Assembly (NCBI RefSeq): GCF_000565285.1
Contig: NZ_APVL01000001.1
Span: forward strand, 124,001 to 188,000
Source: Cytobacillus firmus DS1
GTDB lineage: Bacteria; Bacillota; Bacilli; Bacillales; Cytobacillaceae
Direction: 5' to 3'
Length of the DNA stretch: 64,000 nucleotides
Below the pieces are notes generated by a model that saw only the letters and a program-made list of their open reading frames with translations, was not told the origin of the DNA and searched no databases. The position numbers and the translations under genes were made by a program. Every line of letters begins with the position of its first letter. Positions within the stretch are counted from its first letter, which is position 1. Below are positions 57,372 through 64,000 of the stretch, piece after piece.

Positions 57372-58493
57372 ATGAATCCAAGCTATAAACCACTATTAGA
57401 ACCATTGAAGTTAAAAAACAAGGTGGAAACCAAAAACAGAGTGGTCCTGGCACCGATGACCAATTTCTCCTCCCATCCGGATGGAACAGTATCAGATGCC
57501 GAGATCGATTATTACGTACGCCGCTCCAAAGGGGCAGGAATGGTGATTACGGCTTGTACATATGTGACAGCCAACGGAAAGGGATTCCATGGTGAATTTG
57601 GCGGCGATCATGACGGAATGATTCCAAGTCTTTCGAGACTGGCATCCAGCATTAAAGAACAGGGTGCCAAAGCCATTCTGCAGATCTTTCATGGCGGGAG
57701 GGAATGCCCTCCTGAGCTCGTTCCAAATGGCGAAACAGTAAGTGCCAGTGCGGTTGCGTCTGAAGGAAGCAGCAATACGCCAAGAGCACTGACGGAAAAA
57801 GAAGTGGAGGATATCATTGCCGCTTTCGGCGAGACTACCCGCCGGGCCATCGAGGCAGGCTATGATGGCGTTGAAATTCATGGCGCCAACGGCTATTTAA
57901 TTCAGCAGTTCTTTTCTCCGCATTCAAATCGCCGTGAGGACCGTTTCGGAGGCAGCCTTGAAAAGCGTATGACGTTCCCGCTGGCTGTGGTAGACGCAGT
58001 GCAAAAAGCTGTACAAGAACATGCAAAAGAGCCATTCATTGTCGGATACCGTTTTTCTCCGGAAGAGCCTACTGAGCCAGGAATCACTATGGACGATACT
58101 CTTCAACTGGTGGATGTGCTGTCAGATAAAGGGCTGGATTACCTTCATGTCTCCCTGATGGAGTTCTGGTCCAAGCCAAGACGCGGGGCTGATGAAGCTA
58201 AGCCGAGAATTCAGCATCTGTTAGAAAAAATGAATAACCGCCTGCCGCTTATAGGAGTAGGGTCGATCCATACCCCTGATGAAGCCGTAAAAGCATTGGA
58301 AACGGGAGTGGCCATGGTCGCCCTTGGCCGGGAACTGATTATGGAGCCGGACTGGGTGCAGAAGGTGCAGGAAGGAAAAGAGTCTGAAATTGCCACTACT
58401 TTATCCAGGAAGGATCAGGAGAAACTGGTCATCCCGGATCCGCTCTGGCAGGCAATCGTGAACACTCCGGGCTGGTTTCCGGTTGTAGATTAA
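57372..58493 (+). CDS. NADH:flavin oxidoreductase, Old Yellow Enzyme family
   Basis: A 373-aa TIM-barrel flavoprotein. NRVVLAPMTNFSSHPDG (FMN side), QIFHGGREC (barrel strand 3), GVEIHGANGYLIQQFFSPHSNRREDRFGGS (active-site His/Asn pair and ring of FMN ligands) and GVGSIHTPDEAVKAL...VALGRELI are all family-specific. It belongs to the class with an NADH:flavin-oxidoreductase barrel only, without the 2,4-dienoyl-CoA reductase C-terminal domain. Such enzymes reduce activated C=C bonds. ATG 57372 follows AAGGAGTGA. Monocistronic, ending at the terminator 58517. Confidence 0.93.
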   Translation: MNPSYKPLLEPLKLKNKVETKNRVVLAPMTNFSSHPDGTVSDAEIDYYVRRSKGAGMVITACTYVTANGKGFHGEFGGDHDGMIPSLSRLASSIKEQGAKAILQIFHGGRECPPELVPNGETVSASAVASEGSSNTPRALTEKEVEDIIAAFGETTRRAIEAGYDGVEIHGANGYLIQQFFSPHSNRREDRFGGSLEKRMTFPLAVVDAVQKAVQEHAKEPFIVGYRFSPEEPTEPGITMDDTLQLVDVLSDKGLDYLHVSLMEFWSKPRRGADEAKPRIQHLLEKMNNRLPLIGVGSIHTPDEAVKALETGVAMVALGRELIMEPDWVQKVQEGKESEIATTLSRKDQEKLVIPDPLWQAIVNTPGWFPVVD

Positions 58494-58516
58494 TTGATAC
58501 ATTTATTATTAAATTA

Positions 58517-58566
58517 AAGGGCAGAAGTGACAGCTTTCATTGTCATTTCTGCCCTTTTGTTTTTTC
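58517..58566 (+). terminator. Intrinsic terminator after the OYE-family gene
   Basis: Long stem AAGGGCAGAA-TGACA/TGTCA-TTCTGCCCTT followed by ttgtttttt. Confidence 0.9.
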
Positions 58567-58740
58567 TCCATCTTGCTTCCTCCATCCCACGCTGGACAGT
58601 TCCATCCATGAAGTCAGCCATATTTTTTTTAAAAAAATTCCTTTGACATTTTCCTGACACATTGTGCCTTTAAAGTATGACTTGTAAGGCAAACAAAAAC
58701 TAATTCCAATTCAAAATAGATAAGAAGGAAGTGTTTAATC

Positions 58741-59940
58741 ATGACAGAGTTTAACGAAGAAAGCAGAACGGAGAACCGGGCCGCGAAAAAGCCGGTATGG
58801 AAAGGATTCCTGTCAACCGTGGCAGCAGGTGTGCTGGGTTCGGCGCTTACGCTGACAGTCGTTCCGTATTTCCAGGAAGATACGCCGCAGGCAACTATTC
58901 AGGAAGAAACTGGACAAGCTGTAAGCTCATCCAATCTTGATGTGACGCCAGTATCTGCCACATCCAATTCCCTGGCGGATACAATTGAACAGGCATCGAA
59001 GGCGATTGTCGGCGTTGTGAATATGCAGCAGCAAAACAATAATCCGTTCAGCCAGTCGGGTGATGCTGCTGAAAGCGGTACGGGGTCGGGGGTTATTTTT
59101 AAAAAGACGGATGATGCGGCCTACATTGTGACCAACAACCATGTGATTGAAAATGCAAGCGAAATTCAGGTGACGCTGCATGATGGTGAGAAGGCAACAG
59201 CAGAATTGATTGGAACCGATGCGCTGACAGACATTGCGGTGCTGAAAATCAAAGGGAATGTAGATGCCGCAGCCATGACGTTTGGGGATTCTTCCAAGCT
59301 GAGAGTCGGCGATCAGGTGCTGGCGATCGGCAATCCGCTTGGCCTGGATTTATCGAGAACGGTGACACAGGGCATTGTGAGTGCGGTGGACCGCTCGATT
59401 GAAGTGAGCACTTCTGCAGGGGAATGGAACTTAAATGTCATTCAGACGGATGCAGCGATCAACCCGGGCAACAGCGGCGGCGCATTGATGAATACAGCCG
59501 GGCAGCTGGTCGGGATCAACAGCCTGAAGATCGCGGATAGCGGGGTGGAAGGCCTTGGGTTTGCCATCCCAAGCAATGAAGTGAAAACACTGATTGATCA
59601 GCTGATTGAAAATGGGCAAGTGGTCCGCCCGTATCTTGGTGTTGGCCTGGCAAGCTTTGACGAAGTTCCCCCTCAATATTTGCGCAATCTTCCTGATGGC
59701 GTAACTAGCGGAGCGATTGTAGCAAACATAGATCCGGATTCCGCTGCAGCTAAAGCAGGATTGCAGGCAGAGGACATTCTCGTCAGTATTGGCGGAAAGC
59801 AAATCACGAATTCAGGAGATTTACGCAAGCATTTATACAGCGGTTTTTCGATTGGCGATAAGGTGAAAATTGAATTTTACCGGGGGGGAGAATTGAAAAC
59901 AGCTGAAGTCACGCTGACAAGCAACCAGAAAGTAAATTAA
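58741..59940 (+). CDS. HtrA/DegP-like membrane-anchored serine protease (S1C, PDZ)
   Basis: A 399-aa protease. A cytoplasmic N terminus and one membrane anchor (about residues 21-41) are followed by a trypsin-like domain with His in VTNNHVIENA (about 140), Asp in DALTDIAVL (about 167) and Ser in INPGNSGGALMN (about 247). A single PDZ domain occupies the C terminus (about 300-390, PYLGVGLASFDEV, GAIVANIDPDSAAAKAGLQAEDILV). HtrA proteins degrade or refold misfolded exported proteins. GAAGGAAG precedes ATG 58741. It is first in a four-gene run with a foldase and an ABC transporter, 14 bp apart. Confidence 0.94.
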   Translation: MTEFNEESRTENRAAKKPVWKGFLSTVAAGVLGSALTLTVVPYFQEDTPQATIQEETGQAVSSSNLDVTPVSATSNSLADTIEQASKAIVGVVNMQQQNNNPFSQSGDAAESGTGSGVIFKKTDDAAYIVTNNHVIENASEIQVTLHDGEKATAELIGTDALTDIAVLKIKGNVDAAAMTFGDSSKLRVGDQVLAIGNPLGLDLSRTVTQGIVSAVDRSIEVSTSAGEWNLNVIQTDAAINPGNSGGALMNTAGQLVGINSLKIADSGVEGLGFAIPSNEVKTLIDQLIENGQVVRPYLGVGLASFDEVPPQYLRNLPDGVTSGAIVANIDPDSAAAKAGLQAEDILVSIGGKQITNSGDLRKHLYSGFSIGDKVKIEFYRGGELKTAEVTLTSNQKVN

Positions 59941-59954
59941 GAGAGGAGAACAGG

Positions 59955-60833
59955 ATGAAGAATAAGAAAGTTTTTTATTGGATTTTAGGCAGTGTATTAA
60001 CAATCGGAGCAGCGGCAGCCATCATTTTTACAATAAAAGAGGATAATGCAGCTGCGACTGTAAACGGGGAAAAAATCAGCAGGGATGAGCTGCATGAGCA
60101 TCTCGTTGACCAGTACGGGCAGGAGCTTCTGGATTCGCTTATCACCGAGAAAGTGATTGATCAGGAAGCGAAGAAAGAAAATGTGAAAGTGACACAGGAA
60201 GAAATTGATGAGGAAAAGGCTGTATATGCAGAGTCATATGGCGGGGTGGATGCTTTAAAGCAGACACTCGAATCAAGCGGCCTCTCGATGACTGATTTTG
60301 AGGAGGATATCGAATCCTATCTGGCAACGAAGAAGCTGCTCGAACCAAGGATTGAGATTTCGGAAGAGGATATGAAGGCCTATTTTGATGAAAACAAAGA
60401 CAGCTTTGCCCAGGAGGAACAGGTATCAGCGAGCCATATTTTAGTAGAGGATGAGGAAACGGTAAAAGAAGTCATTGAGAAGCTGAATGATGGCGGGGAC
60501 TTCGCAGAGCTGGCGGCTGAATACTCGACAGATGATAGCAGCAAAGATTCTGGCGGAGACCTCGGCTTTTTCGGAAGGGGAGACATGGTCGCGGAATTTG
60601 AAGAGGTCGCTTTCTCTCTGGAGCCGGGTAAAATCAGTGATCCTGTTAAAACCGAATATGGCTATCACGTAATCAAAGTGGCAGAAAAGCAGGAAGCAAA
60701 AGAAGCAGTCTATGAAGATGTGAAAGAAGAGGTTAAAAATACATTATTTGAAACAGAGATGCAGACTGAATACACCGCATGGCTGGAAGAGAAATTTGAA
60801 GAATATGAGATTAAGAATTATTTAGAGGGCTGA
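59955..60833 (+). CDS. PrsA/SurA-like peptidyl-prolyl isomerase foldase
   Basis: A 292-aa exported foldase. The N-terminal hydrophobic segment (about residues 8-26) has no lipobox Cys, unlike PrsA, so it is likely held by an uncleaved anchor. A SurA-N/trigger-like helical region (ATVNGEKISRDELHEHLVDQYG) surrounds a parvulin domain (about 155-245, ASHILVEDEETVKEVIEKL, DFAELAAEYSTDDSSKDSGGDLGFFGRG, GKISDPVKTEYGYHVIKV). It would help fold exported proteins. It lies between an HtrA-like protease and ABC genes in one operon, which points to envelope quality control. Confidence 0.92.
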   Translation: MKNKKVFYWILGSVLTIGAAAAIIFTIKEDNAAATVNGEKISRDELHEHLVDQYGQELLDSLITEKVIDQEAKKENVKVTQEEIDEEKAVYAESYGGVDALKQTLESSGLSMTDFEEDIESYLATKKLLEPRIEISEEDMKAYFDENKDSFAQEEQVSASHILVEDEETVKEVIEKLNDGGDFAELAAEYSTDDSSKDSGGDLGFFGRGDMVAEFEEVAFSLEPGKISDPVKTEYGYHVIKVAEKQEAKEAVYEDVKEEVKNTLFETEMQTEYTAWLEEKFEEYEIKNYLEG

Positions 60834-60846
60834 GGGGAATCTTGAG

Positions 60847-62307
60847 ATGAATTTTTTAAAACGAGCGTTTTTAAGCGTGAAGGCCAGAAAAGGGAAAAGC
60901 ATTTTGCAGATCTTCGTATTTACCGTGATTTGTGTATTAGTGCTGGCAGGACTGTCGATCCAGACAGCTGCCGAAAAGTCGGGTGATCTCGCCCGCCAAA
61001 AGCTTGGGGCAGATGTCACCCTGCAGACAGATATGGAAAAATTGAGAGAGCAGGCGATGTCCCAGCAGCAGAGCGGAGGGGAGCGGGTACGTTTCCAGTC
61101 AGTGCCTGTCCCGCTTGATGCAGCAGAGGAACTGACAACTTATGACCAGATTAAAGGCTATAATTTTTACTCATCCACCACTGGGCTGGCCACCGATTTT
61201 GTGCCGATTGAAAGCGAGTCGGCTTCCTCAGACACATCTGAGGAAAGCAGTGAAGGGCAGGAGCCTGGAAGAGGCATGCCGGGCGGAATGATGCAGGGGG
61301 ATGTGAGCCTGCAGGGGGTTGCCTTTACAGACTCGGTTACGGAGTTTATGGATGGAACCTCCTCGATTGTTGAAGGAACTGGGATCTCAGAAGAGCATAT
61401 CGGAAAAAACGTTGCTCTGATTGAACAGACATTGGCGGAAGAAAACGAGCTCGCTGTTGGCGACAAGATTACCGTGACGAACCCGCGTGATGAAACGGCT
61501 GTAATGGAGCTTGAAGTGATCGGAATCTATCAGACAACTTCTGCCGGATCTGATCAGGCAATGGATTTCACAGCACTGAATCCTTATAACAAACTGTATG
61601 TTCCATACACTGCTGCTGCAGCACTAAAAGGTGCTGACTATGAAAATACAATCGATAGCGCCATCTACTATATAGAGGATCCAGCTGATATGCAGAGCTT
61701 TATCGATCAGGCAAAAGCAGAGAGCAGCATTGATTTCGAAACGTTCAAGCTTGATGCCGATGACCAGCTTTATCAGCAGATGGTCGGACCGATTGAGAAT
61801 GTAGCCGGATTTTCGAAAAATATTGTGTACCTGGTATCCATTGCCGGAGCGATCATATTGGGCCTGATCGTCATGATGTCGATCCGTGAGCGGAAGTATG
61901 AAATGGGCGTCCTGCTGGCGATCGGGGAAAAAAGGTGGAAGCTCGCAGGCCAGTTTATGGCGGAAATTTTAGTCGTGGCTGTCCTATCGCTCGGCATTGC
62001 CACAGCGAGCGGCAATGTGGTGGCGAGCCAGCTTGGCGACCAGCTCCTGAATCAGGAATTGGCATCAGCGGAACAGACCAATACACCGGAATCCTTCAGA
62101 GGGAGAGGCATGGGCGGCTTCGGTCCGGGAATGATGCAGGCTCAGGAAACAGTGGAGACGGTAGATGAAATGAATGTACAGGTGACGGGAGAAGATCTTG
62201 GCTTCCTTGCGCTAATCGGTCTCGTGATTGCGGCATTGTCGGCATTATTGCCTTCGTTAACCGTATTGCGCCTGCAGCCAAAAGCCATTCTAAGCAAGCA
62301 GGATTAA
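60847..62307 (+). CDS. FtsX/MacB-like ABC permease
   Basis: A 486-aa permease with one N-terminal helix (about residues 18-38), a long outside domain (about 40-320), and three C-terminal helices (about 325-345, 370-395 and 450-475). This is the MacB/FtsX plan, in which movements of the outside domain, not transport through the membrane, do the work. The outside part has Gly/Met-rich stretches (GRGMPGGMMQG near 145; RGMGGFGPGMMQ near 425). NFLKRAFLSVKARKGKSIL and SIRERKYEMGVLLAIGEKRWKL are typical. Partner ATPase follows 14 bp later. Confidence 0.9.
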   Translation: MNFLKRAFLSVKARKGKSILQIFVFTVICVLVLAGLSIQTAAEKSGDLARQKLGADVTLQTDMEKLREQAMSQQQSGGERVRFQSVPVPLDAAEELTTYDQIKGYNFYSSTTGLATDFVPIESESASSDTSEESSEGQEPGRGMPGGMMQGDVSLQGVAFTDSVTEFMDGTSSIVEGTGISEEHIGKNVALIEQTLAEENELAVGDKITVTNPRDETAVMELEVIGIYQTTSAGSDQAMDFTALNPYNKLYVPYTAAAALKGADYENTIDSAIYYIEDPADMQSFIDQAKAESSIDFETFKLDADDQLYQQMVGPIENVAGFSKNIVYLVSIAGAIILGLIVMMSIRERKYEMGVLLAIGEKRWKLAGQFMAEILVVAVLSLGIATASGNVVASQLGDQLLNQELASAEQTNTPESFRGRGMGGFGPGMMQAQETVETVDEMNVQVTGEDLGFLALIGLVIAALSALLPSLTVLRLQPKAILSKQD

Positions 62308-62321
62308 AAGGAGATGGAAAA

Positions 62322-63020
62322 ATGAGTTCATTGCTGGAATTCAAAAATATCAGCTACTGGTATAAACACGAAAATAAAAAACACGATATCTTGAAAAATA
62401 TTAATGTGAGTTTTGAAAAAGGGAATTTTTACAGCATTATCGGGCCGTCCGGATCCGGGAAAACGACATTCCTGGCACTGGCCAGTGCCCTGGATGTTCC
62501 GAAAGAAGGAGAAGTGCTGTACGAAGGAAAGGATATCCGAAAAATCGGGCTGACACGGTTCCGGAACAAATTTGTCTCGATTGTCTTTCAATCTTATAAT
62601 CTGCTTCCCTATATGACAGCCCTGCAGAATGTATTGACGGCGATGGAAATTACAGGGTCTTCTGCGAAAAATAAAAAGGCGATCGCTCTGGAAATGCTGC
62701 AGCGGGTTGGAATTTCCGAAATTCAGGCCCGGCAAAAAGTGCTTACATTAAGCGGGGGCCAGCAGCAGCGTGTGTCTATTGCCCGGGCCTTGTGCTGTGA
62801 CGCCGAGCTGATTGTGGCGGACGAGCCGACCGGCAACCTGGATGAAGAGACTGCCAGGGAAATTGTAGGACTTTTGCGGGCGCTTGCCCATGAAGAAGGG
62901 AAATGCGTGATTGTCGTAACGCATGACCCCGACATTGCGAGAGATTCGGATGTGGTTGTGAAGCTTTCGAAAGGGAGTATTGCGGTTTCATCCAACGAAC
63001 CCGAGCTGGTTTCGAATTGA
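62322..63020 (+). CDS. ABC ATPase of the LolD/MacB type
   Basis: A 232-aa ATPase with Walker A GPSGSGKTTFLA (about residue 40), Q-loop VFQSYNLLPYMTA, signature LSGGQQQRVSIARAL and Walker B LIVADEPTGNLD. The pattern is that of LolD/MacB/FtsE-like ATPases that pair with FtsX-type permeases such as the one encoded just upstream. AAAAGGAGATGG precedes ATG 62322. It closes the four-gene operon and is followed by a terminator. Confidence 0.94.
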   Translation: MSSLLEFKNISYWYKHENKKHDILKNINVSFEKGNFYSIIGPSGSGKTTFLALASALDVPKEGEVLYEGKDIRKIGLTRFRNKFVSIVFQSYNLLPYMTALQNVLTAMEITGSSAKNKKAIALEMLQRVGISEIQARQKVLTLSGGQQQRVSIARALCCDAELIVADEPTGNLDEETAREIVGLLRALAHEEGKCVIVVTHDPDIARDSDVVVKLSKGSIAVSSNEPELVSN

Positions 63021-63022
63021 AG

Positions 63023-63060
63023 AAAGGTGCCTTTTCCCTATGGGGAGGAGGCACCTTTTT
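63023..63060 (+). terminator. Intrinsic terminator of the HtrA-PrsA-ABC operon
   Basis: Stem AAAGGTGCC/GGCACCTTT with a long loop, followed by a T run. Confidence 0.85.
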
Positions 63061-63220
63061 GGTGTACGCTGTATCGAACGTTTTTTGGTTCTTTTAACCG
63101 ATGGCAGAGTGGGAAGTAGCACATAAATGAACTAAGTCGGGCCTGTTGCCTCAATGAAATTTCAATTCAGAATATTTTATTTGTTATGATAAAATTATAA
63201 ATATTTGGGGGTGATTGGCT

Positions 63221-64000
63221 ATGCTGGAGGAATTATTGACAGAAATGAAGTCGGGTGCCGCAAAATTTTTTCAATCGTATCCTGTTAAAGCAGATGTATT
63301 GCTGACAGGAATAGAATGGAAGGATTTTCATCTAAATTGTCAGATTGCCTCTAAGATCAGAAAGACCGGAATCAATGCGCTGGTAAAGCAGAAATCTGAT
63401 CATAGTATATGTATGTCTTGTTCTGCAAAAGTTCATTGTTCAATTGAAACTGCTGCATTTTCTCCTATTTTCATTAAAAAAAGAGTGGCAGGAATTATAT
63501 TAATTACTCCCATAAAAGAACAGAGGGAGTGGCTGCAAAATAATTTGGACCTTCTAGAGCTTCAGCTTGATTTATGCAGTGAATGGGCAGGTGCAAAACT
63601 AGAAAATCATGAAATGAAAAAGGAGAATAATCAGTTTTTAGGAGAGATAAATGGAATATTTCATTTTATCCATGAGCCTATATTGATAGCTGGAAGGGAC
63701 GGAACCATTCATAACATCAGCAATAGGCTGTGCAGCATGCTGAATAAAACTCAAGCAGAATTAATAGGTGAACATATGACAGAAGTCATTTCGGTTCCGG
63801 ACTGGCTGAAGATGGCCAAAATAGCCAATCAGCAGGAAATGAATGTCTCTCTCCATACAAGTAGAACCGTACGAAAGTCAGAACCCTATCTGGCCCGATT
63901 AAAGCCTATTTTATCAGCTGGACAAATCGAATCTTTTCTTATCCAGTTGAATCCCATTTTAAAAACAATGAAAAAAGAGGATAAAAAATTTCTGTACTCC
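63221..64000 (+). CDS. Regulatory protein with PAS-like domain, C terminus beyond the window
   Basis: ATG 63221 follows TTGGGGGTGATTGG and the frame remains open for 260 codons to the right edge. The N-terminal region (about residues 1-115) has a Cys cluster (CMSCSAKVHC, about 67-76) that could bind metal or Fe-S. A PAS-like domain follows (IFHFIHEPILIAGRDGTIHNISN, LCSMLNKTQAELIGEHMTEVI; about 145-200). This layout resembles Bacillus sigma-54 activators with a signal domain and PAS, or a sensor kinase, but the output domain is not visible, so the class is open. The gene is in AT-richer sequence than its neighbours. Confidence 0.75.
   Translation, partial: MLEELLTEMKSGAAKFFQSYPVKADVLLTGIEWKDFHLNCQIASKIRKTGINALVKQKSDHSICMSCSAKVHCSIETAAFSPIFIKKRVAGIILITPIKEQREWLQNNLDLLELQLDLCSEWAGAKLENHEMKKENNQFLGEINGIFHFIHEPILIAGRDGTIHNISNRLCSMLNKTQAELIGEHMTEVISVPDWLKMAKIANQQEMNVSLHTSRTVRKSEPYLARLKPILSAGQIESFLIQLNPILKTMKKEDKKFLYS

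Overview
The window looks like a chromosomal segment of an endospore-forming Bacillaceae member (a Bacillus-like Firmicute). The evidence is strong AGGAGG-type ribosome binding sites, frequent TTG and GTG starts, intrinsic terminators after most operons, and families typical of the group: Bce-type antimicrobial-peptide modules, a Blt/BltR-like pair, alkA with adaA-adaB, a Vpr-like protease, PdaC and a sigma-K-like promoter. No rRNA, tRNA or CRISPR array was seen. Assignments rest on reading motifs and remembered families; no searches were run.

Layout. 1-5.6 kb: a truncated SGNH hydrolase, an ABC-2 transporter, a GNAT enzyme, an SRPBCC remnant, an MBL-fold hydrolase, a PNPOx-family protein and two tiny membrane proteins. 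5.7-12.1 kb: a PAS-AAA+ sigma-54 activator, then a catabolic operon behind a near-perfect -24/-12 promoter (BKACE/DUF849 enzyme, PanE-like dehydrogenase, 42-aa membrane peptide, sodium:solute symporter, SDR). 12.3-23.4 kb: a 1276-aa S8 protease, PadR/DUF2812, a two-component system, two membrane proteins and an M6 metalloprotease. 23.7-26.1 kb: an orphan phage replication module laid out like SPP1 genes 38-39-40, with an in-frame stop in the DnaB-like helicase. 26.5-35 kb: GNATs, PdaC-like deacetylase, YeeE/YedE transporter, YitT-family protein, and a MetE-thioesterase fusion under a cobalamin riboswitch. 35-39.3 kb: adaptive-response DNA repair genes (alkA, adaA-adaB), then small membrane proteins, a nitroreductase and a lipoprotein.

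39.4-50.5 kb holds two complete Bce-like modules (response regulator, intramembrane-sensing kinase, ABC ATPase, large permease). In the first, the regulator/kinase and transporter pairs converge, and an IS1182-family element sits exactly at their shared terminator, which it has duplicated as a 30-bp target repeat. 50.9-53.5 kb has a cold-shock protein and a MerR/MFS efflux pair with an operator in a 19-bp promoter spacer. 54.2-57.2 kb has a beta-helix/HYR protein behind a sigma-K-like promoter and a frameshifted GreA-domain gene. 57.4-63 kb has an OYE-family oxidoreductase and an operon of HtrA-like protease, PrsA-like foldase, FtsX-like permease and ATPase. A regulator with a PAS-like region runs off the right edge.

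The most unusual non-coding signal is a set of intergenic repeat arrays. Two unrelated sequence families (17.8 and 26.2 kb; the first also at 50.6 kb) share one architecture: about 52-bp units, each with a 7-bp stem and an 11-nt loop. Two other unrelated families (16.2 and 30.1 kb) repeat every 21 bp. The most interesting gene system is the sigma-54-controlled BKACE operon, whose substrate cannot be named from the sequence.
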